Shown here piece after piece: positions 8,806 to 17,640 of a stretch of 64,000 nucleotides of DNA. Every line of letters begins with the position of its first letter. Within the stretch, counting starts at the first letter, position 1. The stretch is from Leucobacter exalbidus (lineage in GTDB: Bacteria > Actinomycetota > Actinomycetes > Actinomycetales > Microbacteriaceae), in NCBI RefSeq assembly GCF_017834145.1, contig NZ_JAFIDA010000001.1, positions 3,100,001 through 3,164,000 on the forward strand, written 5' to 3'. The notes under the pieces are model-generated. The model was given only the letters and a program-made list of their open reading frames with translations, had not been told where the DNA came from and did no database searches. Both the position numbers and the translations under genes were made by a program.

Positions 8806-9677
8806 TGAACCTGACGCTGGCGGGAGCGTTTCTCGGCGGCGTGCTCACGCTGCTGAGCCCGTGCTCGGTGATGCTGCTGCCCGCGTTCTTTGCCTACGCA
8901 TTCACGAACACGCGCGCATTGTTTGTGCGCACCGGTGTCTTCTTTCTCGGGCTGGCAAGCGCGCTCGTACCGCTCGGGCTGCTGGCCGGCACGGTCGGCG
9001 CATGGGTGAGTCAATACCGATTTGAACTGGTGACGGTCGCCTCTTGGCTCGTCATTGCCCTGGGAGTGCTGCTGGCCTGCGGCGTCAGGCTTCCCGGCGT
9101 GATGCGCCAGCGCGGCCCAGCGGGCGCCTCGGCACTGGCCGTCTTTGCGCTGGGGGCCGTCTACGGCCTGGCAGGTGTCTGCGCGGGCCCGCTGCTGGGC
9201 GCTGCCCTCACCTTTGCGGCGTTCGGTGCGAACGCTGCCTTCGGTGGGCTGGTGCTGCTGGTATTTGCGGCGGGGATGACGCTGCCGCTCATGGTGCTCG
9301 CGCTGCTCTGGAGCCGCATTCCGGCCATCCGAAAGCTGGTGCGGCCGCGCGAACTGCGCATCGGTGCCTGGCGCAACGCGTGGACAAATGTGATTGGCGG
9401 GGTGCTGACCGCGTTGATTGGCGTGCTGCTGCTCGTCACCCGCGGTACCACGACGATTGGTGGGCTGGTGGGAGCAACCGCGCAGGCGCAGCTGGAGGGA
9501 GACGTGATGCGTCTCACCTCGATGGTGCCTAACTGGGTGATCGCCGTCATCTTTATCGTGTGTGCAGGGGCGTGGGCCGCCGTGGTGGTGGTGCGCGCGA
9601 GCCCGACCTCGCCGCAACCCGCGTGTGCGGCCGCCAGCTCCAGCGCGCTGCACGGGGGAGCCACCGAAGCTGAGTAG
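8805..9677 (+). CDS. CcdA/DsbD-transmembrane-domain family protein
   Basis: A polytopic membrane protein of 290 residues with about six hydrophobic segments. It carries one cysteine in the first (Cys20 in LLSPCSVMLLP) and one in a later segment (Cys126 in LAGVCAGPLLG), the arrangement used by CcdA/DsbD to pass reducing equivalents across the membrane. It overlaps the DsbA-like gene by one base, so the two form a redox module. No cytochrome c maturation gene is nearby, so the partner is probably the DsbA-like protein itself and not a c-type cytochrome pathway. Confidence 0.87.
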   Translation: MNLTLAGAFLGGVLTLLSPCSVMLLPAFFAYAFTNTRALFVRTGVFFLGLASALVPLGLLAGTVGAWVSQYRFELVTVASWLVIALGVLLACGVRLPGVMRQRGPAGASALAVFALGAVYGLAGVCAGPLLGAALTFAAFGANAAFGGLVLLVFAAGMTLPLMVLALLWSRIPAIRKLVRPRELRIGAWRNAWTNVIGGVLTALIGVLLLVTRGTTTIGGLVGATAQAQLEGDVMRLTSMVPNWVIAVIFIVCAGAWAAVVVVRASPTSPQPACAAASSSALHGGATEAE

Positions 9678-9680
9678 ACT
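9675..9680 (+). promoter_or_regulatory. -10-like TAGACT just before hisB (leaderless promoter)
   Basis: The same TAGACT hexamer as at hisC, again ending 6 bases before the start codon and with no Shine-Dalgarno sequence between. It overlaps the stop region of the preceding gene. Confidence 0.55.
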
Positions 9681-9686
9681 GGACAC

Positions 9687-10295
9687 ATGTCCGCAGCATC
9701 ACGAACAGCGTCGCTCGAGCGTGTCACGAGTGAATCGCAGATCAGTCTCTCAGTCAACCTCGACGGCTCAGGCGAGTCAGATATCGAAACGGGCGTGCCC
9801 TTCTTCGATCACATGCTCACCGCTTTTGCCCGCCACTCGCTCACCGATTTGACGGTGCGCGCCACAGGCGACGTGCATATTGATGTACACCACACGGTTG
9901 AAGACACCGGCATCCTGCTGGGGCAGGCCCTGCTGCAGGCCCTCGGCGATAAGAGCGGCATTTCGCGCTACGGCGATGCCCTCGTGCCGTTGGATGAAGC
10001 ACTCGCGCAGGCCGTCGTTGATATTTCTGGCCGCCCCTACCTCGTGCACTCGGGGGAGCCCGCAGGCTTCGAATTCCACCTCATCGGCGGCCACTTCACC
10101 GGCTCCATGGTGCGCCACTTCTTTGAGGCCCTCGTCTTGAATGCTCGCCTCACCGCACACATCAAGCTCGTTGAGGGGCGCGACCCGCACCACATCGCCG
10201 AGGCCGAGTTCAAGGCATTCGCGCGCGCATTCCGCGTCGCCAAGGCACTCGATCCCCTCGTCAAGGGTGTGCCGTCCACCAAGGGCGCTCTGTGA
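9687..10295 (+). CDS. hisB: Imidazoleglycerol-phosphate dehydratase
   Basis: Dehydrates imidazole-glycerol phosphate to imidazole-acetol phosphate with a di-manganese site. The 202 residues correspond to a monofunctional dehydratase without the phosphatase domain. The metal motifs are VHHTVED (near residue 71) and [16 protein letters not shown] (near residue 170), and FFDHM is near the N-terminus. It overlaps hisH by GTGA, consistent with coupled translation of hisB, hisH and hisA. Confidence 0.97.
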   Translation: MSAASRTASLERVTSESQISLSVNLDGSGESDIETGVPFFDHMLTAFARHSLTDLTVRATGDVHIDVHHTVEDTGILLGQALLQALGDKSGISRYGDALVPLDEALAQAVVDISGRPYLVHSGEPAGFEFHLIGGHFTGSMVRHFFEALVLNARLTAHIKLVEGRDPHHIAEAEFKAFARAFRVAKALDPLVKGVPSTKGAL

Positions 10296-10924
10296 CCGCG
10301 AAGCAGGTGGTCGTGCTCGACTACGGTTCGGGCAACGTGCACTCTGCAGTGAAGGCGCTCGTCGCCGCCGGCGCCGAGGTGACGCTCACGCGTGACCCCA
10401 AGCTTGTTGCCGAAGCCGATGGCCTGTTCGTGCCAGGCGTGGGCGCGTTCGACGCCGTCATGCAGCAGCTGCGCGATGTGCGCGGCGATGAAATGATCGA
10501 TCGCCGGCTCGCGGGCGGTCGCCCGGTGCTGGGCGTGTGCGTGGGCCAGCAGGTGATGTTCGCGCGTGGTATCGAGCGCGGCGTCGACGTTGAAGGCCTC
10601 GGGCAGTGGCCTGAGACCGTGCACCAGCTGAAGGCTGATGTGCTGCCCCACATGGGCTGGAACACCGTCGACGCTCCCGAAGACTCCACGTTGTTTCACG
10701 GTATTGAGCACGAACGCTTCTACTTTGTGCACAGCTACGCGGCCACCGAATGGTCGATTGAGGGCCGTGGCGCGGCCACTCGCCCCCGCGTGACGTGGGC
10801 CGAGCACGGCGAGCGATTCGTCGCGGCCGTCGAGAACGGGCCGTTGTGCACGACCCAGTTCCACCCCGAGAAGTCGGGCGAGGCCGGTATCCAGCTGCTG
10901 CGCAACTGGATCGCCACGCTCTAA
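10292..10924 (+). CDS. hisH: Imidazole glycerol phosphate synthase, glutaminase subunit HisH
   Basis: Class I glutamine amidotransferase that feeds ammonia to HisF for ring closure in histidine synthesis. The 210-residue protein has the nucleophile Cys83 in GVCVGQQ and the His/Glu pair in [11 protein letters not shown] near the C-terminus. It starts with GTG inside the hisB stop (GTGA). hisF itself is not in the window, so the partner subunit must be encoded elsewhere. Confidence 0.96.
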   Translation: MTAKQVVVLDYGSGNVHSAVKALVAAGAEVTLTRDPKLVAEADGLFVPGVGAFDAVMQQLRDVRGDEMIDRRLAGGRPVLGVCVGQQVMFARGIERGVDVEGLGQWPETVHQLKADVLPHMGWNTVDAPEDSTLFHGIEHERFYFVHSYAATEWSIEGRGAATRPRVTWAEHGERFVAAVENGPLCTTQFHPEKSGEAGIQLLRNWIATL

Positions 10925-10987
10925 CGCTGTTGCGCCGGCCGCGTTGCCGGCGCCCCATGACACCCCACTGACGAGGAGAGACTCGAG

Positions 10988-11734
10988 ATGACCGAATTCG
11001 CTGTGACCCCGAAACTGCAGCTGCTGCCCGCCATCGACATGGTCGACGGTAAGGCTGTGCGCCTCACCCAGGGCGAGGCCGGCACCGAGACCAACTACGG
11101 CAGCCCCGTAGACGCCGCCATGGACTGGATCGAGCAGGGGGCCGAATGGATTCACCTCGTCGACCTCGATGCCGCATTCGGGCGCGGATCGAACGTGTCA
11201 GTGGCGAAGAAGATCATTAGCCGTGCCGGCAACGTGAACATCGAGTTCTCGGGCGGCATTCGCGATGACGCGAGCCTCGAGGCCGCGCTCGACATGGGCG
11301 CACGCCGTGTCAACCTCGGCACTGCCGCGCTTGAGAACCCCGAGTGGACCCGCTCGGTGATCGCTCGCTTCGGTGACCAGATCGCGGTCGGTCTCGACGT
11401 GCGCGGCGAGGTACTCTCGACGCGCGGCTGGACCGAAGATGCCGGCAACATCTGGGAGGTGCTGGCTCGCCTCGAAGACGCCGGTTGCCCCCGCTACGTC
11501 GTCACCGACGTCACCAAAGACGGCACGATGCGCGGCCCCAACCTCGAGCTGCTGGCCAAGATGTGCGAGCACACCGATCGCCCCGTTGTCGCCTCGGGCG
11601 GCGTCTCAAGCCTCGAAGACCTGGTGGCTCTGCGCGGTCTCGTCCCCAACGGTGTTGAGGGCGCGATCATCGGCAAGGCGCTGTACGACGGCGCGTTCAC
11701 GCTGCCCGCAGCGCTCGATATCGCTTCGCGGTAG
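10988..11734 (+). CDS. hisA: Phosphoribosyl isomerase HisA/PriA
   Basis: Isomerises ProFAR to PRFAR in histidine synthesis. In actinobacteria that lack trpF the same protein (PriA) also makes CdRP for tryptophan; no trpF is seen here, so the dual role is possible but unproven. The 248-residue beta/alpha barrel has [19 protein letters not shown] at the N-terminus, [10 protein letters not shown] (catalytic Asp), EFSGGIRDD and the second catalytic aspartate in [16 protein letters not shown] lies 8-10 bases before the ATG. Confidence 0.96.
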   Translation: MTEFAVTPKLQLLPAIDMVDGKAVRLTQGEAGTETNYGSPVDAAMDWIEQGAEWIHLVDLDAAFGRGSNVSVAKKIISRAGNVNIEFSGGIRDDASLEAALDMGARRVNLGTAALENPEWTRSVIARFGDQIAVGLDVRGEVLSTRGWTEDAGNIWEVLARLEDAGCPRYVVTDVTKDGTMRGPNLELLAKMCEHTDRPVVASGGVSSLEDLVALRGLVPNGVEGAIIGKALYDGAFTLPAALDIASR

Positions 11735-11746
11735 GGCGTAAGCATC

Positions 11747-12661
11747 GTGGCGATTAAACGGCTCCCTTCCACCGGTGACGCCCCCCGCGCGACGGGGGTG
11801 CCCGACAGTCTCGTGCCGGGCGGCCCCGCCGACTCCGCAGGGTTTCCCTGGGCCGGGCGCACGTTTGATCACCACGAAACCGCGTTTGAGGGCGACACGG
11901 GCGAGACGCCCGAGCGTCTGCGTCTCGCGGTGCTCAACCTGCGCGCGATCGCTGCAGAAGCGGCGGCGGCCCCCAGCGCGGAAGCGCATTGGGATGCGGT
12001 CGCCAGGCTCGCCGACGCACACGCCGAAGTGATTGCGGCGCTTGGTGAATCCCGCGTGCTCGTGCCCATGGTGGCCGAGGCGGGCGACATCGGGCTCACC
12101 CCCGAGGGCAAGACGGTCGAGAAGACGCAGGAGCTGTCGATCGTCGCGGTGGCAGCCCCCGACGGCCGCACGGTGCTGCCGGTATTCAGCTCGACCGCCG
12201 CCATGACCGCGTGGAACAACACTGCCCGGCCGATTCCGGTGCCGGGGCCACAGGCCGCAGTCGCCGCGGCGCAAGAAGAACACGATCTCATTGTGATTGA
12301 CGCGGGCAGCGCCGATCTCGTGTACGGCGTGCGCCGCCCCGCCATCGCCGCCCTCGCGCTCGGCGAGCGCTACGTGCCGGCCTGGGCCGACGCCGAGGTC
12401 GTGGCCGCCTTCGAGGCCTCGGCCGCCGCCGAGCCCGATGTGGCGCGCGTCTGGATTGCCCCGGCAGATCTCGCGGGGACGCTCGCGGCTCCCGAGGTCG
12501 ATGTCAGGATCCGGATCTCGCGTGCCCTCACCCGCCCCGAGCTTGAGGCGCTGCTCGGCCGGCTCCAGGGGGCGTGGGCAGGGGAGACCGTGATCGCCGA
12601 CCGCGTGGATTCGCTGCGCGTGTTCCCGATGCTGCCCGATAACGCGCGCCCCGCAGCTTAA
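11747..12661 (+). CDS. SseB family protein
   Basis: A 304-residue cytoplasmic protein with an SseB-type domain. The first half contains the conserved LVPMV and PVFSSTAAMTAW motifs, where strands lead into a region ending VIDAGSADLVYG. It starts with GTG 13 bases after hisA and is usually found next to priA/hisA in Microbacteriaceae. The molecular role of actinobacterial SseB-like proteins is not known; the family was first named from an E. coli gene affecting serine sensitivity. It is probably cotranscribed with hisA. Confidence 0.8.
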   Translation: MAIKRLPSTGDAPRATGVPDSLVPGGPADSAGFPWAGRTFDHHETAFEGDTGETPERLRLAVLNLRAIAAEAAAAPSAEAHWDAVARLADAHAEVIAALGESRVLVPMVAEAGDIGLTPEGKTVEKTQELSIVAVAAPDGRTVLPVFSSTAAMTAWNNTARPIPVPGPQAAVAAAQEEHDLIVIDAGSADLVYGVRRPAIAALALGERYVPAWADAEVVAAFEASAAAEPDVARVWIAPADLAGTLAAPEVDVRIRISRALTRPELEALLGRLQGAWAGETVIADRVDSLRVFPMLPDNARPAA

Positions 12662-12680
12662 CCCCGCGAGGCGTCTCAGC

Positions 12681-12686
12681 TAGGCT
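12681..12686 (+). promoter_or_regulatory. -10-like TAGGCT just before the aldo/keto reductase
   Basis: TAGGCT ends 6 bases before the ATG at 12693, the same arrangement as at hisC and hisB, which implies a leaderless transcript. Confidence 0.5.
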
Positions 12687-12692
12687 CAAACC

Positions 12693-13751
12693 ATGAGCCT
12701 CGTTGATGACCCCCGCCCGTACACGCAGCGCACCGAGGTGCGCAGAGTTGGCGAAAGCGGGCTGCACCTGCCGCTTTTGTCGCTCGGCATGTGGCAGAAC
12801 TTTGGTGATGATCGCCCGCGCGAAACCCAGCGCGAACTGATTACCGGCGCGTTTGATCGCGGCATTTTTCACTTCGATCTCGCGAATAATTACGGCCCGC
12901 CCTACGGTTCGGCCGAGCGCAACTTCGGTCAGATTCTTGCGAGCGATCTCGCCGCGCACCGCGATGAGATTCTGATCTCGACGAAGGCGGGCTGGGATAT
13001 GTGGCCCGGGCATCACGGTGCCGGCGCGAGCCGCAAGCACCTGATCACGAGCCTCGACCGCTCACTCGAGCGCATCGGCGTCGACAGCGTTGACGTGTTT
13101 TACACGCACCGGCCAGACCCGCGCGTGCCGCTCGAAGAGACCGCCCGCGCGCTCGATCACATCGTGCGTACTGGCCGTGCCCACTACATCGGCATGTCCT
13201 CCTATGGTGCCGAAGCGAGCCGTGAGCTCGCGACCATGATGCGCGACCTGGGCACCCCGATCACGATTCACCAGCCGTCATACAACATGCTGAACCGGTG
13301 GATCGAAACCGAGGGGCTGCTCGATGTGGCGCGCGAGCAGGGCTTCGGCGTCATCGGATTCACGGCGCTGGCGCAGGGCATGCTGACGAACAAGTACCTG
13401 GACGGGATGCCCGAGGGTGCGCGCGGCGCAGCCCCCAGCTCCTTCAGTAACGAGGCCCTGACCGATGAAGTGCGTGACCGCCTGCGCGGCATCGCCAAGA
13501 TCGCGGCTAGCCGTGGGCAGTCGCTGGCCCAACTGGCGTTGGCCTGGGCGCTGCGCGACACACGGGTGTCGAGCCTCGTGGTGGGCGCAAGCCGGCTGTC
13601 GCAGCTTGACGAGAACTGGCGTGCGCTCGAAAACCTCACCCTGTCGACCGACGAAATCACCCAGATCGACGGGCTGCTTGCTGGCCTCGACGTCAATGTC
13701 GACCTGTGGCGTGACGCTCGCCTCGGCGGAGATGTGCCGGTGCTGGTGTAG
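12693..13751 (+). CDS. Aldo/keto reductase, L-glyceraldehyde-3-phosphate reductase (YghZ) type
   Basis: NADPH-dependent carbonyl reductase of the AKR14/YghZ subgroup, known to reduce L-glyceraldehyde 3-phosphate and methylglyoxal. The catalytic tetrad is Asp62 and Tyr67 (DLANNYGPPYGSAE), Lys98 (ISTKAG) and His139 (YTHRPDP). The cofactor-binding C-terminus includes SLVVGASRLSQL. The length of 352 is typical. A detoxification role is likely, but the natural substrate cannot be read from sequence. Confidence 0.9.
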   Translation: MSLVDDPRPYTQRTEVRRVGESGLHLPLLSLGMWQNFGDDRPRETQRELITGAFDRGIFHFDLANNYGPPYGSAERNFGQILASDLAAHRDEILISTKAGWDMWPGHHGAGASRKHLITSLDRSLERIGVDSVDVFYTHRPDPRVPLEETARALDHIVRTGRAHYIGMSSYGAEASRELATMMRDLGTPITIHQPSYNMLNRWIETEGLLDVAREQGFGVIGFTALAQGMLTNKYLDGMPEGARGAAPSSFSNEALTDEVRDRLRGIAKIAASRGQSLAQLALAWALRDTRVSSLVVGASRLSQLDENWRALENLTLSTDEITQIDGLLAGLDVNVDLWRDARLGGDVPVLV

Positions 13752-13760
13752 CGCTGAAAA

Positions 13761-13790
13761 CGGTGGCCCAGCATTGAGGCTGGGCCACCG
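13761..13790. terminator. Bidirectional hairpin between the AKR gene and azlD
   Basis: A perfect 12-bp stem (13761-13772 with 13779-13790) and a 6-base loop lie between convergent genes, without a strong T tract. Confidence 0.7.
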
Positions 13791-13828
13791 GATCGCTGGG
13801 CGACTGGGAACCCGCGAGGTGGAGCCGG

Positions 13829-14155
13829 TTACAGCAGATTGAGCAGCAGCACGTAGCAGGCCGTGCCCGCCGCGATACTGATGAGCGCGCGTCGTTTCGT
13901 GACGAGGTGCACCAGCACCGTCACCGCTGTTGCGATGAGTACCGGGAAGACGCGGCCGGGCGCCGCCGTAATCTGGTCTCGAAACACGACGATGGCCAAA
14001 ATGATGAGGATGCCCGCGGGCATCCACTGCCCGAGTGCCTGCACAAACTTCGACTTGCGCAGTGGCTTGAGCGCTGCGAAGGGCAGCGCGCGCAGCGCGA
14101 GGGTAATGACGCCCGCGACCGCGACGCCCGCAATGAGATAGCCGGTGCTAGGCAC
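13829..14155 (-). CDS. AzlD-type branched-chain amino acid exporter subunit
   Basis: A small membrane protein with about four membrane segments; it pairs with AzlC to export branched-chain amino acids (BrnE/AzlD family). The sequence runs from PSTGYLIAGVAVAGVITLALR to the C-terminal CYVLLLNLL. Start choice: an ATG at 14161 sits directly against AGGAGG, too close for use, whereas the in-frame GTG at 14155 is spaced six bases from it and is preferred (108 residues). The gene overlaps the end of the AzlC gene by a few bases. Confidence 0.85.
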   Translation of the reverse strand: MPSTGYLIAGVAVAGVITLALRALPFAALKPLRKSKFVQALGQWMPAGILIILAIVVFRDQITAAPGRVFPVLIATAVTVLVHLVTKRRALISIAAGTACYVLLLNLL

Positions 14156-14906
14156 GATCATCCTCCTGCGGTAAATCTGAGTCTGTGGCGGCATCGGGAG
14201 CCGAGGTGCCGCGTCGTTTATTGAGCAAGAACCGCAGCCCGAGCAACACCGTATAGATAATGAGTGCCACAAGCAGGGTGTTCTCGCCGGCCACCAGCAT
14301 CGAAGCTCCCACTGCGAGGCAGGCAAGCACCGCAGAGGGCAGTTCGCGGCGGCCCCTGATGGCATCCATCGCCATCACGACAAACAGGGCGACGAGCGCG
14401 AACTCAAAGCCCTCAATGGGGGCGGGGAGCGCGGCCGCGATCAACGCGCCGAGCAGACTGCCCGATACCCAGTAGGCCTGCATGGCCAGCTGCCCGGTCA
14501 CAATGCGTGCTGAGCTGAGCTTATCGGGCGGCAGCAATACGTAGGTGGCGTAGGCCTCGTCGATCATCGCGTAGACCGAGTATGCGCGGGGGAGCCCCCT
14601 GCGTACCTGGCCCAACGGAAACGAGAACGCATAAAAAACGTGCCGAAAGTTCACCGCAAACACGGTGGCGGCGATGGTGACCAGCGGGGTTGCCGCCGCG
14701 AGCATGCTCACGAGCAACAACTCCACTGATCCGGCAAAGATGCCGATCGAGAGCGCCGGGGCCAGCCAGCCGGGGAGGCCGGCTTGGATGACCAAAATAC
14801 CCAGCGCAATGCCGAGGGGGAAGATGCCCAGGCCGACGCCTAAGGAATCGCGAAGGCCGGCCGCCGCGCCGACGCGGCGCGGCGAACCGTGATCTGTGTG
14901 CTGCAT
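14148..14906 (-). CDS. AzlC-type branched-chain amino acid exporter subunit
   Basis: The large permease subunit of a two-component exporter (AzlC/BrnF family), 252 residues with about six to seven membrane segments. The characteristic early region is GLGIFPLGIALGILVIQAGL, and NFRHVFYAFSF follows near residue 105. The ATG at 14906 is preferred over an upstream in-frame start at 14963 because family proteins begin close to this point. Together with the AzlD-like gene it should relieve excess leucine, isoleucine or valine. Confidence 0.88.
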   Translation of the reverse strand: MQHTDHGSPRRVGAAAGLRDSLGVGLGIFPLGIALGILVIQAGLPGWLAPALSIGIFAGSVELLLVSMLAAATPLVTIAATVFAVNFRHVFYAFSFPLGQVRRGLPRAYSVYAMIDEAYATYVLLPPDKLSSARIVTGQLAMQAYWVSGSLLGALIAAALPAPIEGFEFALVALFVVMAMDAIRGRRELPSAVLACLAVGASMLVAGENTLLVALIIYTVLLGLRFLLNKRRGTSAPDAATDSDLPQEDDRA

Positions 14907-14972
14907 ATTCCGTTCTTGCTTCGGCCGCTGGGGCGCGAGGGAGGGTGCGCGTGTCGCGCGCACAAAACCGCT

Positions 14973-15338
14973 TTAGTTGACGGGTCCGGTGTACTTCTCG
15001 CCCGGGCCCTTGCCGATGGGATCGGGAATGACCGAGGCCTCGCGGAAGGCGAGCTGCACCGAGCGCAGGCCGTCGCGCAGGCTGCGCGCGTGCATGTCGC
15101 TGACTTCGGGTGCCGCTGCGGTGATGAGGCCAGCCAACGAGTTGATGAGCTTACGTGCCTCATCGAGATCGGTCTGAGTCTCGGGGTCATCTGCCAGGCC
15201 GACCTTCACGGCGGCCGCGCTCAGCAGGTGCACGCAGGCGGTCGTGATGACCTCAACGGCTGCAACATCAGCGATGTCGCGGGTGGCCTGCGCCACGTCT
15301 TCGTCGTGCTGGGGGAGGTCTGCGTTCTGCTCGCTCAT
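14973..15338 (-). CDS. DUF1844 domain protein
   Basis: A 121-residue cytoplasmic protein of the DUF1844 family, which often sits divergent from infC in actinobacteria. The conserved core is DVAAVEVITTACVHLLSAAAVKVGL followed in order by a DLDEARKLINSLAGL helix. The ATG at 15338 is chosen because AGGACAGC lies just upstream; the open frame extends to 15434 but without a better start. Its function is unknown. The C-terminal GKGPGEKYTGPVN is a recognisable tail motif. Confidence 0.85.
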   Translation of the reverse strand: MSEQNADLPQHDEDVAQATRDIADVAAVEVITTACVHLLSAAAVKVGLADDPETQTDLDEARKLINSLAGLITAAAPEVSDMHARSLRDGLRSVQLAFREASVIPDPIGKGPGEKYTGPVN

Positions 15339-15573
15339 GCTGTCCTGTTCTTTCGAAGCTGTTTCTGTGCTAAGATTGGTTCGGTTCTCGGCTTGCGCCG
15401 AGATATCGGAAGAGGAGATCCTCCCACCCGGCACCGTATCTAGGTTACCGGGTAGTTGACACCCCGTCGTTCGCGACAGCTTGAGGGTGTGGGAAAGCGC
15501 GTGCGCATTCTTTGGTTACCCTCCTTCCGGTGCTTCAGTCGAAGTCCAATCATCGAGAGTAGAGGAGCCGGCG

Positions 15574-16164
15574 ATCAGCGATCCCCGTACGAATGACAGA
15601 ATCCGCGTCCCCGAGGTGCGACTGGTTGGTCCCAGTGGCGAGCAGATCGGTGTCGTGCCGATTGAGAATGCGCTGCGCCTAGCGGCTGACGCCGATCTCG
15701 ATCTCGTCGAGGTTGCCCCGAACTCTAAGCCCCCCGTGGCGAAGATTATGGACTTCGGCAAGTTCAAGTATGAGGCGGCCCAGAAGCAGAAGGAAGCCCG
15801 TCGCAACCAGGCGAACACGATCCTCAAAGAGGTTCGTTTCCGTCTGAAGATTGACAAGCACGACTACGAGACCAAAACCAAGCGCGCAATGGGCTTCCTG
15901 GCCCAGGGCGACAAGGTGAAGGCAATGATCCTGTTCCGCGGTCGCGAGCAGTCGCGCCCCGAGATGGGTGTGCGCCTCCTGCAGCAGTTCGCAGAGGACA
16001 TCGTCGAGTTCGGCGCAGTGGAATCCACTCCCCGCATTGACGGTCGCAACATGGTGATGGTCATTGCACCGCACAAGAACAAGTCTGAAGCGAAGGCCGA
16101 GCTGAACGCTCGCCGTGCCGAAGAAAAAGCCACCCGCAAGTCTGAAAAGACTCCGGGCGAATAA
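15574..16164 (+). CDS. infC: Translation initiation factor IF-3 with an AUC start codon
   Basis: IF-3 binds the 30S subunit, keeps it free of 50S and checks start-codon pairing. The protein reads [18 protein letters not shown], then the N-domain, the linker [17 protein letters not shown] and the C-domain with [13 protein letters not shown]. The open frame extends back to 15481, but the family N-terminus begins exactly at an ATC codon (15574), preceded by AGAGGAG at a good distance. Use of a non-canonical codon is a conserved trait of infC that allows IF-3 to repress its own translation. It gives 196 residues and is followed by rpmI and rplT. Confidence 0.93.
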   Translation: MSDPRTNDRIRVPEVRLVGPSGEQIGVVPIENALRLAADADLDLVEVAPNSKPPVAKIMDFGKFKYEAAQKQKEARRNQANTILKEVRFRLKIDKHDYETKTKRAMGFLAQGDKVKAMILFRGREQSRPEMGVRLLQQFAEDIVEFGAVESTPRIDGRNMVMVIAPHKNKSEAKAELNARRAEEKATRKSEKTPGE

Positions 16165-16230
16165 GCTTCGGCGTTTCTAACGCCGTCTAAGACGCGGCCC
16201 CCGGGCGCGCACACAACCAAGGAGAAATTG

Positions 16231-16425
16231 ATGCCTAAGCAGAAGACCCACTCGGGTGCCAAGAAGCGTTTCAAGCTGACCGGCTCCGGCAAGCTGATGA
16301 AGCAGCGTGCCGGCATGCGCCACAACCTTGAGGTTAAGTCCTCGAAGCGCAAGCGCGCGCTGAACGCTGAGCAGGTGCTCTCGAAGGGCGACGCAAAGGT
16401 CGCCATGAAGCTCCTCGGCCACTAA
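16231..16425 (+). CDS. rpmI: Ribosomal protein bL35
   Basis: A 64-residue basic protein of the large ribosomal subunit. It begins [20 protein letters not shown] and ends KLLGH, as usual for bL35. A TTG codon lies in frame directly before the ATG, but AAGGAG at 16220-16225 fits the ATG at 16231. It lies in the invariant infC-rpmI-rplT operon. Confidence 0.97.
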   Translation: MPKQKTHSGAKKRFKLTGSGKLMKQRAGMRHNLEVKSSKRKRALNAEQVLSKGDAKVAMKLLGH

Positions 16426-16474
16426 GCCTGAGCTCATCGCTTTCATCTGAGAATTTTCGTAAGGAAGAACTGAA

Positions 16475-16858
16475 ATGGCAAGAGTAAAACGGGCCGTCAA
16501 CGCCCACAAGAAGCGTCGCGTAATCCTTGAGCGCGCCGAGGGCTACCGCGGTCAGCGTTCACGCCTGTACCGTAAGGCCAAGGAGCAGGTCACTCACTCG
16601 CTCGTTTACGCATACAACGACCGTCGTAAGCGTAAGGGTGACTTCCGTCGCCTGTGGATCCAGCGCATCAACGCTGGTGCACGCGCCAACGGCCTGACGT
16701 ACAACCGTCTCATCCAGGGCCTCGCGCTCGCCAATGTTGAGGTTGACCGTCGCATGCTCTCGGAGCTTGCAACCAACGAGCCCGCAACTTTTGCTGCAAT
16801 CGTTGAGATCGCGAAGAAGGCACTGCCCGCTGACACGTCAGCACCCAAGGCAGCGTAA
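16475..16858 (+). CDS. rplT: Ribosomal protein bL20
   Basis: A 127-residue 23S rRNA-binding protein needed for early 50S assembly. It begins [15 protein letters not shown] and contains the [17 protein letters not shown] segment and the [18 protein letters not shown] region. AAGGAAG precedes the ATG. It is the last gene of the infC operon, ending at the strong terminator 16874-16907. No bL20 autoregulatory pseudoknot could be shown from inspection of the infC leader. Confidence 0.97.
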   Translation: MARVKRAVNAHKKRRVILERAEGYRGQRSRLYRKAKEQVTHSLVYAYNDRRKRKGDFRRLWIQRINAGARANGLTYNRLIQGLALANVEVDRRMLSELATNEPATFAAIVEIAKKALPADTSAPKAA

Positions 16859-16873
16859 TTCACGCTCTTCCTT

Positions 16874-16907
16874 AAATAACCCCGCGCCATTCGGCGCGGG
16901 GTTATTT
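16874..16907 (+). terminator. Terminator of infC-rpmI-rplT
   Basis: A 15-bp perfect stem (16874-16888 with 16893-16907) with an ATTC loop, G+C-rich at the tip and A/T-rich at the base. It ends in ATTT and works in both directions. Confidence 0.9.
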
Positions 16908-16963
16908 GCATATACGGGGGATGCTGTGGCGCTGCAGTGCTGCAGTACCGCTCAGCTGCTCCG

Positions 16964-17518
16964 CTACTCGGGCCGGGTAGGGGAGATCGCTTGCCACATC
17001 CACTCCGCTGCGATCTCGTGAGACGGCAAAGGATCTATGACAAGCCAAGCTTCCACCACGCCAAAGATTGCGCCCGCTGTTCCTGCGGCCTCGATCTCGA
17101 TCGGCGCAGAACGGGTACGCCCCGAACCGACAAGTTCGATTCCCTCGCGTACCAGCTGAACGGTGCGGGCTCGCACTCGGCTGGCTACCCGCGACGACCC
17201 GTGGGGGCCTAGGGCCTGCCGGTACAGGTCTGCGTGATCGGCAAAGTGCTTCGCGAAGCGCACGAGTTCGGTGGGTGGGGCATCAAAATGCGTGAGCGGA
17301 ATCGCTTGACGCAACCTGGTTGCGCTCACCTCGAGCGTTTCAAGTGCGCTCGCGAGCAGCTCTTCACGGTCAGCGAAGTGCTGGTAAAAGCTGCTGCGAT
17401 TCACCCCGGCAAGTGCCACAATCTCGGTCACCGGAATGTCGTTAATCGGCCGATGTGCGGCCAAATCAAGCACCGCCGCGAAGAGGGTGGCCTGGGTGTG
17501 TGCTGCGCGTGGATCCAT
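16964..17518 (-). CDS. TetR/AcrR family regulator divergent from the SDR gene
   Basis: A 184-residue repressor with a helix-turn-helix at about residues 13-55 (DIPVTEIVALAGVNRSSFYQHF) and a ligand-binding C-domain ending WMWQAISPTRPE. The ATG at 17518 is preferred because the frame upstream has no family sequence. It is divergent from a short-chain dehydrogenase, and an 18-bp palindrome (17566-17583) lies in the shared promoter region, the usual layout for a repressor controlling the adjacent enzyme. The ligand is unknown. Confidence 0.85.
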   Translation of the reverse strand: MDPRAAHTQATLFAAVLDLAAHRPINDIPVTEIVALAGVNRSSFYQHFADREELLASALETLEVSATRLRQAIPLTHFDAPPTELVRFAKHFADHADLYRQALGPHGSSRVASRVRARTVQLVREGIELVGSGRTRSAPIEIEAAGTAGAIFGVVEAWLVIDPLPSHEIAAEWMWQAISPTRPE

Positions 17519-17565
17519 GCCTTGATTCTGCCAGTTCGCTGATGGCAGAGCGGTCCATCTAGTTT

Positions 17566-17583
17566 CTCCAACAGGTGTCGGAG
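17566..17583. promoter_or_regulatory. Putative TetR operator
   Basis: CTCCAACAGGTGTCGGAG is palindromic except for one base pair and lies between divergent tetR and the SDR gene. Confidence 0.55.
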
Positions 17584-17640
17584 TAGGGTAAAGGTGTACG
17601 GCATCGTGACCGCTCGATGCGCCGAGACTGAGGAGACACC

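Noticed and set aside
15440-15573. Possible structured leader with an L20-type pseudoknot before infC
   Set aside because: Short inverted repeats are present but no conserved element could be matched by eye. A covariance-model search would be decisive.
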